A stretch of DNA of 64,000 nucleotides, taken from positions 248,001 to 312,000 of the forward strand of contig NZ_JBEPTK010000003.1 in NCBI RefSeq assembly GCF_040549485.1, read 5' to 3'. Below are positions 52,565-59,720 of the stretch, piece after piece. Origin of the DNA: Constrictibacter sp. MBR-5. Lineage in GTDB: Bacteria > Pseudomonadota > Alphaproteobacteria > JAJUGE01. A program made the position numbers and the translations under genes. How positions within the stretch are numbered: the stretch's first letter is position 1; every line of letters starts with the position of its first letter. The notes below the pieces were generated by a model. The model ran no database searches and had not been told where the DNA came from. It worked only from the letters and a program-made list of their open reading frames with translations.

Positions 52565-54322
52565 ATGCCCGTTGACGGCGAAAAGACGAACCGTTTGCAT
52601 GCGGCGCTCCAGGCGTCGGGCGACGTCGCGTACGACTGGGACCTCCGGGCCGACACGATCGGCTGGTTCGGGCCGGTCGCCGATGCGTTCGGGCTGGAGG
52701 AGGGCGCCGTCCTCGCCACCGGCGACGCCTTCGCCGGTGCGATCCACGGCGACGACCTGCCGCTGCGGCTGAAGTGCCTCGCCCGGCATTTCGTCACCCG
52801 CGAGCGCTTCGAGTGCGAATACCGCATCCGCTCCGGCACCGGCTTCCGCTGGGTGCACGAGCGCGGTGCGGCCGAGTTCGGCGCGTCGGGCCGGCCGGTC
52901 CGTCTCGCCGGCACGCTGCGCGCCATGACCTCGCGCCGCCTCGCCGAGGAGCGGCTCGAATATCTCGCCAGCTACGACGAGCTGACCGGCCATTTCAACC
53001 GCAGCCGCCTGCGCCAGGCGATCGAGCAGGCGCTGGCCCAGGCCGGCCGGCGCCGCCGGCGCGGCGGCTTCCTGCTGGTCGACATCGACCATCATGCGCG
53101 CATCAACGACGCCTTCGGCTTCGAGAACGGCGATGCCGCCATCGTCAGCCTCGGCGAGCGGCTCGACCGGCTGGTCGGGCCGGGCGACGTCATCGGCCGC
53201 ATTGAGGGCGACGCCTTCGGCGTCCTGCTCGACAAGGGCGGCGAGACGCGCGTCCAGCATCTGGCCGAACGCATCATCCGCAGCCTCGGCGAGCAGCCGC
53301 TGGCCACCGCCGGCGGTCCCGTCTCCGCCACCGTCTCGATCGGCGGCATCGTCTTCCCCGAGGCGGCGCAGAGCGCCCAGGACGTCGTCGCCCGCGCCGA
53401 GACGGCGCTCGCCCAGGCCAAGCGCGACGGCCGCAACCATTTCGTGCTGTACCGGCTGAGCGACGAACAGCGCCGCGACCTGCGCCAGGACATGATCGTC
53501 GCACGCCTGGTCCAGCGGGCGCTCGCCGAGGAGCGGCTGGTCCTCGCCTACCAGCCGGTGATCGAGGCGAAGGGCGGCCGCATCGCCTTCTACGAATGCC
53601 TGCTGCGCCTGCGCAAGCAGACCGGCGAGATCGTCGGCGCCGCCGAGTTCGTGCCCGTCGTCGAGCAGCTCGGCCTGATCCGCCAGATCGACCGCAAGGT
53701 GCTGAGCCTCGCCGTCGCCGAGCTCGTCGCCGACCCGGAGGTCGTGCTCGCCATCAACATCTCCGGCCTCACCGCCAACGACCCGGCCTGGCTGCGCGCC
53801 CTGGTCGCCCTGCTCAAGGGCAAGCCCCACCTCGCGCGCCGCCTGATCGTCGAGATCACCGAGACCGCGGCGATCCGCGAGATCGGCGAGACGGCCCGCT
53901 TCGTCGCCTCGGTGCGCGAGCTCGGCGCGCGCGTCGCCCTCGACGATTTCGGCGCCGGCTACAGCTCATTCCGCCACCTGAAGGCGCTGCCCGTCGACAT
54001 GGTCAAGATCGACGGCTCCTTCGTCGACGAGGTCGCCGCCGACGAGCGCAGCCGCCTGTTCGTCCGCACCCTGGTCGGCCTCGCCGCCGGCTTCGGCCTG
54101 ACCACGGTCGCCGAAGGCATCGACAGCGCCGAGACCGCCGCCGCCCTGGCGGCCGAGGGCGTCACCTACCTCCAGGGCTTCCACCTCGCCGAACCCCGCC
54201 TGTTCCGCGCCCCCGTCCGGAGCGAGGGGGCAAGTCCGATGCCCATCCCGAAGCCTCTCCCGGCGCAGCGCACCGCGCGACGGAAGGGTCGGGGCGCGGA
54301 CGGCGCCGGGCCCGCGGACTGA
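52565..54322 (+). CDS. PAS-GGDEF-EAL protein with degenerate GGDEF and intact EAL, 585 aa
   Basis: Cytoplasmic c-di-GMP enzyme. The PAS-like segment (about 8-125, with DVAYDWDLRADTIGWFG and FECEYRIRSGTGFRWVHERG) is followed by a GGDEF domain in which the active-site loop reads EGDAF, so cyclase activity is unlikely; it may serve as a GTP sensor. The EAL domain keeps ECL (EAL), NISG, EITETA, DDFGAGYSS, VKIDGSF and AEGIDS..LQGFH, consistent with a functional phosphodiesterase. The C-terminal 40 residues are a basic low-complexity tail. The start ATG at 52565 follows a plausible RBS. No membrane segment is present. Confidence 0.92.
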   Translation: MPVDGEKTNRLHAALQASGDVAYDWDLRADTIGWFGPVADAFGLEEGAVLATGDAFAGAIHGDDLPLRLKCLARHFVTRERFECEYRIRSGTGFRWVHERGAAEFGASGRPVRLAGTLRAMTSRRLAEERLEYLASYDELTGHFNRSRLRQAIEQALAQAGRRRRRGGFLLVDIDHHARINDAFGFENGDAAIVSLGERLDRLVGPGDVIGRIEGDAFGVLLDKGGETRVQHLAERIIRSLGEQPLATAGGPVSATVSIGGIVFPEAAQSAQDVVARAETALAQAKRDGRNHFVLYRLSDEQRRDLRQDMIVARLVQRALAEERLVLAYQPVIEAKGGRIAFYECLLRLRKQTGEIVGAAEFVPVVEQLGLIRQIDRKVLSLAVAELVADPEVVLAINISGLTANDPAWLRALVALLKGKPHLARRLIVEITETAAIREIGETARFVASVRELGARVALDDFGAGYSSFRHLKALPVDMVKIDGSFVDEVAADERSRLFVRTLVGLAAGFGLTTVAEGIDSAETAAALAAEGVTYLQGFHLAEPRLFRAPVRSEGASPMPIPKPLPAQRTARRKGRGADGAGPAD

Positions 54323-54405
54323 CCTGCCTCTCCATTTCGGCTGTCCCTGTCGCTTCCGGCATTTGTCCGTATAAACTCCGGCCGATCCAGACGGGAGGCC
54401 GCCCT

Positions 54406-55251
54406 ATGTCACAGACGCGCACCGAACAGCTCATCCCCGGTTCCGACAGCCTGACGCTCGCCGTGGAGGGCGGCGTCGGGCTGCTTACGCTGAACCGGCC
54501 GAACGCCAAGAACGCCCTCGACGGCGACATGATGCGCATCGGCATGCCCGCCTTCGTCCACCGTGTGCGCGAGGACGACGCCATCGCCGCCGTGGTGATC
54601 ACCGGTGCCGGAGGCGATTTCTGTTCCGGCGCCGACGTGAAGCGCATGGGCGGTGCCTCCGCCATGAGCCACGCGGAGCGCAACGAGAACCTGCGCGCCA
54701 TCCTCGGCTGGATCTACGGCCTGATCCACCTGCCGAAGCCGGTGATCGCGGCGGTCGACGGCATCGCCTTCGGCGGCGGGCTCAGCCTGGCGCTGACCGC
54801 CGACATGCTTTTGATGAGCGACCGGGCGCGCTGCAGCCTGTCCTTCGGCCGCATCGGCCTGACGCCGGACATGGGCGTCGGCTACACCCTGCCGCGCCGT
54901 GTCGGTGCGGCGCGCGCCAAGCAGCTCGCCTTCACCGCGCGCTCCGTCTTCCCGGACGAGGCGCTGGCGCTGGGCATCGCCGACGCCGTCCACCCGGCGG
55001 CCGACCTGCTGCCCGAGGCGACCCGCATCGCCCGCCGCTTCGCCGAGGCCTCGCCCGAATCCCTCGCCCAGGCGAAGCGCCTGTTCAACATGTCGCTGGA
55101 CAGTACGCCGGAGCAGATGATCGAGGCCGAACTCGCCGGCCAGCTCGCCTGCCGCCAGACCGCCTACCACGAGGACGCGGTCGCCCGCTTCGCCCGCAAG
55201 GAGCCCTACCGCTTCAACTGGGACGCCATGGACAAGGCTGAGGGACGATAG
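54406..55251 (+). CDS. Enoyl-CoA hydratase/isomerase family protein, 281 aa
   Basis: Crotonase fold with GVGLLTLNRPNAKNALDGDMMRIGM, oxyanion-hole GAGGDFCSGADVKRM, AAVDGIAFGGGLSLALTADMLLMSDRARCSLSFGRIGLTPDMGVGYTLPRRVG. The GLTPDxGxxxxLPR motif is the PaaG-type arrangement with Asp at the second catalytic position. The ATG at 54406 has GGGAGG seven bases upstream. The substrate is an acyl-CoA, otherwise unknown. It is the third crotonase-family gene in the window and is not closely linked to the other two. Confidence 0.9.
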   Translation: MSQTRTEQLIPGSDSLTLAVEGGVGLLTLNRPNAKNALDGDMMRIGMPAFVHRVREDDAIAAVVITGAGGDFCSGADVKRMGGASAMSHAERNENLRAILGWIYGLIHLPKPVIAAVDGIAFGGGLSLALTADMLLMSDRARCSLSFGRIGLTPDMGVGYTLPRRVGAARAKQLAFTARSVFPDEALALGIADAVHPAADLLPEATRIARRFAEASPESLAQAKRLFNMSLDSTPEQMIEAELAGQLACRQTAYHEDAVARFARKEPYRFNWDAMDKAEGR

Positions 55252-55263
55252 GCCGCCCCCTCC

Positions 55264-55370
55264 CTGAGGAGCGCCCACCGGGCGCGTCTCGAAGGGCGGG
55301 GACGGCCGGTCCGCGAACCAGCCTCGGCCCGCCCGCGCGCTTCGAGACGCCGCCTCCGGCGGCTCCTCAG
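55264..55370. repeat. Pair of oppositely oriented REP-like palindromes (BIME-like)
   Basis: Copy A (55264-55294) is CTGAGGA, then a hairpin GCGCCC-ACC-GGGCGC, then GTCTCGAAG. Copy B (55340-55370) is the mirror image: CTTCGAGAC, hairpin GCCGCC-TCC-GGCGGC, TCCTCAG. The flanking arms are exact reverse complements while the hairpin stems differ in sequence but keep pairing. Such elements (arms CTTCGAGAC ... CTCAG) are frequent in alphaproteobacterial genomes as extragenic palindromes. It lies between the enoyl-CoA hydratase stop and the small RiPP-like gene. Confidence 0.85.
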
Positions 55371-55389
55371 CACGAAGGCTACGCGCGCC

Positions 55390-55542
55390 TCAGCTGAAGA
55401 TGCCGGCGTCGGTCACACCCCCAGGCCCGGCCTCCGCATCGTCCGCCGCGCTGACGGTCAGCTGCGGCGTCGACCAGGCCTTCCGAGTCCGCATGTCGGT
55501 CTCGTCCGCGCTGGTCTTCGGGCTCTCGAAATCGTCGGTCAT
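55390..55542 (-). CDS. Orphan RiPP-precursor-like peptide, 50 aa
   Basis: From the ATG at 55542 (GGAGAG five bases upstream) the peptide starts MTDDFESPKTSADETD, has the central RKAWSTPQLTV, and ends GGVTDAGIFS. The W-x-x-P-x-L segment resembles the YxxPxL leader motif that lasso-type precursors use for recognition; a Gly/Ala/Asp-rich C-terminal part could be a core. No cysteine is present. No maturation genes (B, C or E-type) are adjacent, so the class is only a suggestion. It may also be an unrelated small conserved protein. It is 90 bases upstream of rmuC's 3' end on the same strand. Confidence 0.55.
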   Translation of the reverse strand: MTDDFESPKTSADETDMRTRKAWSTPQLTVSAADDAEAGPGGVTDAGIFS

Positions 55543-55632
55543 GCGGTCTCTCCATCGACACGCGTTTTGCGGCACCACTGTACCGCGACCCGCGGATACG
55601 AGATAGTGCGATTGCCGATAGCGGCGCGGCGG

Positions 55633-56958
55633 CTATTCCGCCGCCTCGTCCTCCCCGGGCACTGGCGCGGCAGCCTCCGCGGGCGCTTCCCCCGGCAGCC
55701 GCTGCACCGCCTCCAGCCGCCGCCCGATCGCCCGTTCGCGCACCCGCACCGCGTCGATGTCGCGCTCCGCCTGGCGCAGGCGCTGCTGCACCTTGTCGAG
55801 CACGTCGCCATATTTCCCGAACTCGCTCTTCACCGCCGCCAGCAGCCGCCACACCTCGGACGAGCGCTGCTGGATGGCCAGCGTGCGGAAGCCCATCTGC
55901 AGGCTGTTCAGGATGGCGTTCAGCGTCGTCGGCCCCGCCGGCACCACCCTGTACTGGCGCTGCAGCGCGTCGGCGAGGCCCGGCCGGCGCAGCACCTCGG
56001 CGTACAGGCCCTCGGTCGGCAGGAACATCACGGCGAAGTCGGTGCTGTGCGGCGGGTGGACGTATTTGGCGCCGATCTCCTGGGCCGAGCGCCGCACCCG
56101 CGTCTCCAGCGCGCGCAGCGCCGCCTCCTCGGCCGCCCGGTCGCCGGCGTCGGTCGCCAGCACCAGCCGCTCGTAATCCTCCACCGGAAACTTCGAATCG
56201 AGCGGCAGCCAGACACACCCGGCCGTTCCCGCGCCGGCGGCGCCGGACGCCCCGGACGCGCCGTCCCCGGGCAGCCTGATGGCGAACTCCACCCGCTCGC
56301 CGCTGCCCGGCCGGATCTCGACGTTGCGGCCCACCTGGTCCGCCGTCATCGCCTGGTCCAGCAGCGCGCCCAGCGCCACCTCGCCCCAGGTGCCGCGCGT
56401 CTTCACGTTGGCCAGCACGCGCTTCAGGTCGCCGACCCCGGCGGCCAGCGCCTGCATCTCGCCCACACTCTTGTGCACCCGCTCCAGCTGCTGCCCGACC
56501 AGCCCGAATTTTTCGCCCAGGCGCTGCTCCAGCGTGGCGTGCAGCTTCTCGTCGACGGTGGCGCGCATCGCCTCCAACTTGGCCGCGTTGTCGGCGCGCA
56601 GCGCGTCCAGGCGCGTCTCGACCGCCGCCTTCACCGCCTCCAGACGCTCGGTCTGCATGGTGGTCAGTTCGACCACCCCGCCGCGCAGGTCGCCGCCCAG
56701 CCGGTGCAGCGTCGCCGCCACCTCCTCGCGCAGATCCCGCGCGGCCCGTGCCGCCTCCGCGCGCGCCGCCGCCGTCTCGTCGCGCAGCGCCCGCTCCAGA
56801 TCCACCTCGGCCCGGCGGCCGCGCCGCACGCCGAGACCCAGCCACACCACGGCCACCAGCAGCAGGACCACCAGCCCGACCAGCAGCTGCGTAGCCGCCG
56901 TCTCCGCCGCCAGCGACCCCGCCACCTCCTCGAACCAGCGCCCGACCCCCTCCGCCAA
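55633..56958 (-). CDS. rmuC: DNA recombination protein RmuC, 441 aa
   Basis: An N-terminal membrane anchor (LLVGLVVLLLVAVVWLGLG, about 26-44) is followed by a long coiled coil (about 50-180) and the RmuC domain: KTRGTWGEVALGALLDQAM, CVWLPLDSKFPVEDYERL, KYVHPPHSTDFAVMFLPTEGLYAEVL, GPTTLNAILNSLQMGFRTLAIQQRS. The PDSKFPxExY motif is the putative nuclease-like site of the family. RmuC limits some inversions or aberrant recombination in Escherichia coli; its biochemical role is unclear. A 19-residue Ala/Gly loop (GASGASGAAGAGTAG) interrupts the domain. The ATG at 56958 fits the family. Confidence 0.93.
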   Translation of the reverse strand: MAEGVGRWFEEVAGSLAAETAATQLLVGLVVLLLVAVVWLGLGVRRGRRAEVDLERALRDETAAARAEAARAARDLREEVAATLHRLGGDLRGGVVELTTMQTERLEAVKAAVETRLDALRADNAAKLEAMRATVDEKLHATLEQRLGEKFGLVGQQLERVHKSVGEMQALAAGVGDLKRVLANVKTRGTWGEVALGALLDQAMTADQVGRNVEIRPGSGERVEFAIRLPGDGASGASGAAGAGTAGCVWLPLDSKFPVEDYERLVLATDAGDRAAEEAALRALETRVRRSAQEIGAKYVHPPHSTDFAVMFLPTEGLYAEVLRRPGLADALQRQYRVVPAGPTTLNAILNSLQMGFRTLAIQQRSSEVWRLLAAVKSEFGKYGDVLDKVQQRLRQAERDIDAVRVRERAIGRRLEAVQRLPGEAPAEAAAPVPGEDEAAE

Positions 56959-57048
56959 CGCAACCCCGTCTCAACGCTCTGTCCCGGCCGCGCGCGCCGA
57001 CGCGCCGCTCCGATATCCACCGCGCCGCCCATAGCCCGGCGCATGACG

Positions 57049-57081
57049 AGCACATACCGTGAACACGCCCGGCGCCGCAAC
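57049..57081 (+). repeat. Imperfect 33-base direct repeat, left copy
   Basis: Begins AGCACATACCGTGAACACGC and matches the segment at 57881-57913 at 28 of 33 positions. The two copies flank the lower-GC membrane-protein gene. Confidence 0.6.
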
Positions 57082-57104
57082 CCCGACACCCGCGCCCATC
57101 CCTC

Positions 57105-57181
57105 TCCGTGTCATGCCCGGGCTCGACCCGGCACCCAGGGCCGACGCTTCAACGCCCCGTGCAGCGCCGGCCATGACGGAC
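57105..57181. repeat. REP-like palindromic element with inverted ends
   Basis: The ends are TCATGCCCGGG (near 57111) and CCGGCCATGA (near 57169), facing each other, and an internal near-palindrome reads GCCCGGGCTCGACCCGGCA. Elements of this type (TCATGCCCGGGC-TGACCCGGGCA) are scattered extragenically in many alphaproteobacteria. This copy is not in a coding region. Confidence 0.55.
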
Positions 57182-57291
57182 TATGGTGAACCCGATGCGA
57201 TCACGGAACGCGACGCGATAAGCTCAGCTGATACGTATTCGCAAGGGCACTGAGCAGATGATTATCGCGACAGACCTGGATTAAGTTGACT

Positions 57292-57801
57292 ATGTTCACT
57301 CCGTCGAGCCGTGTGCTTGTGTTTGCCGCACTCCTTGTTTCTACAGGGCTGTGGCTGGCCATCTCTTCGATTGCCGCGAATGCAGTCCATGTATTTGCAA
57401 AGGGCAATTACGCGTGGAACGGGTTTGGGTCGATCTCCGCATGGTCCCTCGCTGCCTGCTCGCTGTGGACCCTCACAGTCGGCTATGTGCTGACGAAGAG
57501 TGATATTGTCAGCGGCAAGACGTTCTGGCTCGGTATCTGCGCCGTGCTTGGGTGGGTGCTGTTGCTCTCGGTATTGGCCGTGCTCGGTGACGAATGGCTC
57601 GCTGGGCTGAAGGCTGTCTCGTCGTTGGTGTGGGCCGCCGAGGTTGCGGGAGCTGCGCTCCTGGTCAGGTATCTGCATCGACACGGGTCAGAGTTGCCAG
57701 CCCTTCAGGGACTATGGCTCGGCGTTGTGTCTCTGACGCTTCTGGTCGGTGCAAAGGCGCTTTTTCTCGGTTTGGTACCTGGCGTGACCGTGAGGATATA
57801 G
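57292..57801 (+). CDS. Integral membrane hypothetical protein, 169 aa
   Basis: Not recognised. From the ATG at 57292 (a TTG two codons upstream is possible) the protein has about five hydrophobic segments: VLVFAALLVSTGLWLAISSIAA, AWSLAACSLWTLTVGYVL, FWLGICAVLGWVLLLSVLAVLG, AVSSLVWAAEVAGAALLV and LWLGVVSLTLLVGAKALFLGLV. No conserved motif is visible. GC content is clearly lower (about 55-60% by eye) than in the surrounding genes, and codon third positions are less GC-biased, which suggests acquisition from elsewhere. It lies between imperfect 33-base direct repeats. Confidence 0.65.
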   Translation: MFTPSSRVLVFAALLVSTGLWLAISSIAANAVHVFAKGNYAWNGFGSISAWSLAACSLWTLTVGYVLTKSDIVSGKTFWLGICAVLGWVLLLSVLAVLGDEWLAGLKAVSSLVWAAEVAGAALLVRYLHRHGSELPALQGLWLGVVSLTLLVGAKALFLGLVPGVTVRI

Positions 57802-58344
57802 GACGAAACGGGCAAGCGGCGGCGCCCAGCGGCACCACAGTCACCAGCAGCCGCACCGCGCCAGCGGCGCCGGAGGGACCAGCACAGGCCGTGAACACGC
57901 GCGGCATCGCAACTTCGCCCCCTTCGCAGATCAGCGCGTGCGGATCGTCGGGTCAGTCTGCGATGCCATCCTTCGGCATCGGCGGCGCATCCCAGAAGCC
58001 TCGTCAGATCGTCGCGCTTCGCCGTTACACCCGCGCGCGAGCAGCACCTGTCATCTGCATGGGAAGCGGGATCCGCTGGGCGGACGATAGAGCGGGCACG
58101 GGCAAACTAAGCCACGAAGGGAGCGAGGGGCCGGAGCCCTCCGCCCTGCCTCACGCGGCGTTGCTGCCCCGCAACTTGGCGGCGCCATCCCCGCATCCCG
58201 GATCAGCTGAAGGTGTCGGACCCATCGCCGCCAGCCTAGTCTCCCACCGTTTGTACTATCATCCGACCCGACTGTTCCGGTCGCGTGCTTGTACTCAGCC
58301 CAGGTGGGCACCTAGTCTTGGCAACCTGCCGAAGGAATAGTGCC
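57802..58344. other. Long intergenic stretch after the membrane protein
   Basis: 543 bases. Frames on both strands are open in places but show no signal peptide, motif or good start, and I see no tRNA or known structured RNA. The right copy of the 33-base direct repeat is at 57881-57913. The part 57840-57915 also looks similar in composition to the region upstream of rmuC. Confidence 0.5.
57881..57913 (+). repeat. Imperfect 33-base direct repeat, right copy
   Basis: Begins AGCACAGGCCGTGAACACGC; differs from the copy at 57049 at five positions, all in the interior. Spacing between copies is 832 bases. Confidence 0.6.
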
Positions 58345-58596
58345 ATGGCCGACGACATCGAAGCCCTGCGCAGCGAGATCCCCGCCTTGCGGCGCGCGCA
58401 GGCGAACGACACCGCTATTCTGAAGACGCGCCGCGCCGAGTTGGTCGAGCTGCGAGCCATTCTGCCGAACCTCACGGGCACAACGGGTCCGCTGCAGGAA
58501 CGGGAGATCTACCTGGTCGCCAGCATCAAGCGCCTCGAGGCCCAGATCGTCGACATCGGCCGGGCGATTGAGCTGATCGGGGAACAGGCGTCGTAG
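58345..58596 (+). CDS. Small coiled-coil hypothetical protein, 83 aa
   Basis: Not recognised. GAAGGAA lies seven bases upstream of the ATG at 58345. The sequence (MADDIEALRSEIPALRRAQ, AILKTRRAELVELRAILPNLTG, LQEREIYLVASIKRLEAQIVDIGRAIELIGEQ) has heptad-like spacing of Leu, Ile and Val in two helices separated by a short Gly/Pro/Thr turn, so a helical hairpin or coiled coil is likely. There are no cysteines, signal peptide or membrane segment. It is a single gene in an accessory-looking region. Confidence 0.6.
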   Translation: MADDIEALRSEIPALRRAQANDTAILKTRRAELVELRAILPNLTGTTGPLQEREIYLVASIKRLEAQIVDIGRAIELIGEQAS

Positions 58597-58637
58597 GCGA
58601 ACGTCGTTCGCCGGCATGGCCTCGGCCCTCGCTCCCC

Positions 58638-59123
58638 CTAGAACTTCCCCGTCTTCCTGTACCCGTCGAACACGTCCAGGAACTGCGACCAGCCCTTGTA
58701 GACGTTCTCCAGGTATTTCTCCGTCACGCCGCCGTCGACGCTCACGTCCATGCGGATGCCCAGGCCGCCGTCGGTGCGGCGGAAGGCGGTGGTGTAGCGG
58801 CGCTTGGTGTTCCATTCGTTGAGGTCGCGCAGGTCGAGCCGGTCGCCGGGCTTCCACCAAGTCTGGAAGGTCATCGAGCGGCAGCGCTGGCCCTCCTGGC
58901 AGTTCGGGAAGGCGATGCTGAAGTCGAGGCCGTTCGCGGCGCTGGAGATGAAGGGGGCGCCGCTCTTGGATTCCTTGATCTGGGCGGGATGGCCCATGCC
59001 GGCGACGATGCGCTGCATGTCCTCCGCCCGGACGCCGTCATACACCGACTGCGCCGATGCGCCGGTCGTAACCAGCGTGCCGAACCCCGCCAGCAGGGTG
59101 CACGCGAACAGGAACCGACGCAT
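58638..59123 (-). CDS. Secreted YbjN-domain protein, 161 aa
   Basis: A signal peptide (MRRFLFACTLLAGFGTLVTTGASAQ) is followed by the YbjN pattern: VYDGVRAEDMQRIVAGMG, FSIAFPNCQEGQRCRSMTFQTWW, and DLNEWNTKRRYTTAFRRTDGGLGIRMDVSVDGGVT. LNEWNTKRRYTxA is the strongest family signature in alphaproteobacterial secreted YbjN proteins. Two cysteines (NCQEGQRC) may form a disulfide. YbjN-like proteins are thought to be sensory or regulatory; function here unknown. The ATG at 59123 is used; the upstream frame to 59180 is not signal-like. Confidence 0.85.
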   Translation of the reverse strand: MRRFLFACTLLAGFGTLVTTGASAQSVYDGVRAEDMQRIVAGMGHPAQIKESKSGAPFISSAANGLDFSIAFPNCQEGQRCRSMTFQTWWKPGDRLDLRDLNEWNTKRRYTTAFRRTDGGLGIRMDVSVDGGVTEKYLENVYKGWSQFLDVFDGYRKTGKF

Positions 59124-59720
59124 TCGTGTCTCCGGGTGATGTGAGGCGCGCACCCTAGACGAACCCCGGCCCGCGTCCATCGCCGCGGCGGGCTGAGCCG
59201 CGCGGGGGTCGCGGTTTTCGACATGGCGGAATCATCGCCACAGGTCGCAGGGGCGGGCCGTGCGGGCCTTGGCCGGGCGTTCGCCGTCAGCTATATGAAT
59301 AATGTCCTGGATGGCACGGCGCGGCGCGCGGCGGTCCGGGCCCTGCTGTCGGACACCGTGAAGATGGCATCGCCCGATACCGGACGCCGGACGGGAACCC
59401 GCTGCCGCGACCCACGAAAACCCATGAAAGGGAATGTTCGCCCACCCGCACACGCCGGGGACCGCCAGGGAGACCGCGAGAGGGACCGCGAGGCGGACCC
59501 CCATGAAACACCATGAAAACCTATCCGCCGCAGCGGGGCGTCGCAGGGGCACCCCCATAAAACACCATGAAAACCTATTCGCCGCTCCCACCCCTCATCC
59601 CACCCCTTCACTACGCTTCCCCGCCCGGAGAGACCGTCCCGCCGGCCCCGGCTTGTGGGGCGGCGGGCGGGGTCCTATCGTCGGCGCCACACCGACGCCC
59701 CGACCGCGAGGATCCAGCCC
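59124..59720. other. Gene-poor region with short tandem repeats
   Basis: 597 bases between the YbjN gene and the PEP mutase-family gene. It contains the CCATGAAA-type repeats described separately and GGGACCGC-type short repeats at about 59455-59500. No credible gene is present; minus-strand frames only translate the repeats (RFSWCFMG twice). Confidence 0.6.
59410..59585. repeat. CCATGAAA-rich direct repeats
   Basis: Two 35-base copies (59497-59531 and 59551-59585; ACCCCCATGAAACACCATG...) are 54 bases apart and agree at 33 of 35 positions. A weaker third copy (ACCCACGAAAACCCATGAAAGGG) begins at 59410. Each copy contains two CCATGAAA-like words, so the array may be an expanded smaller unit. 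Confidence 0.8.

Larger units (their letters stand above)
56959..57291. other. Intergenic region upstream of rmuC with repeat elements
   Basis: 333 bases without a gene. It contains the first copy of a 33-base direct repeat (57049-57081) and a palindromic element (57105-57181), described separately. The sequence between 57190 and 57291 is visibly poorer in GC than the flanking genes. Confidence 0.6.

Noticed and set aside
55390-55542. Calling the 50-aa peptide a lasso peptide
   Set aside because: No lasso cyclase, protease or separate RRE gene is adjacent and the Thr usually found two residues before the core is not there. It is reported only as RiPP-like.
57594-58340. A 248-codon plus-strand frame overlapping the membrane-protein gene
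   Set aside because: Overlaps a better-supported gene and is Arg/Ser/Gly-rich without motifs or ribosome-binding site.
59223-59611. Minus- and plus-strand frames at 59.2-59.6 kb with repeated FSWCFMG
   Set aside because: The apparent peptide repeat is simply the translation of the CCATGAAA DNA repeats; no start signal or conserved protein character.
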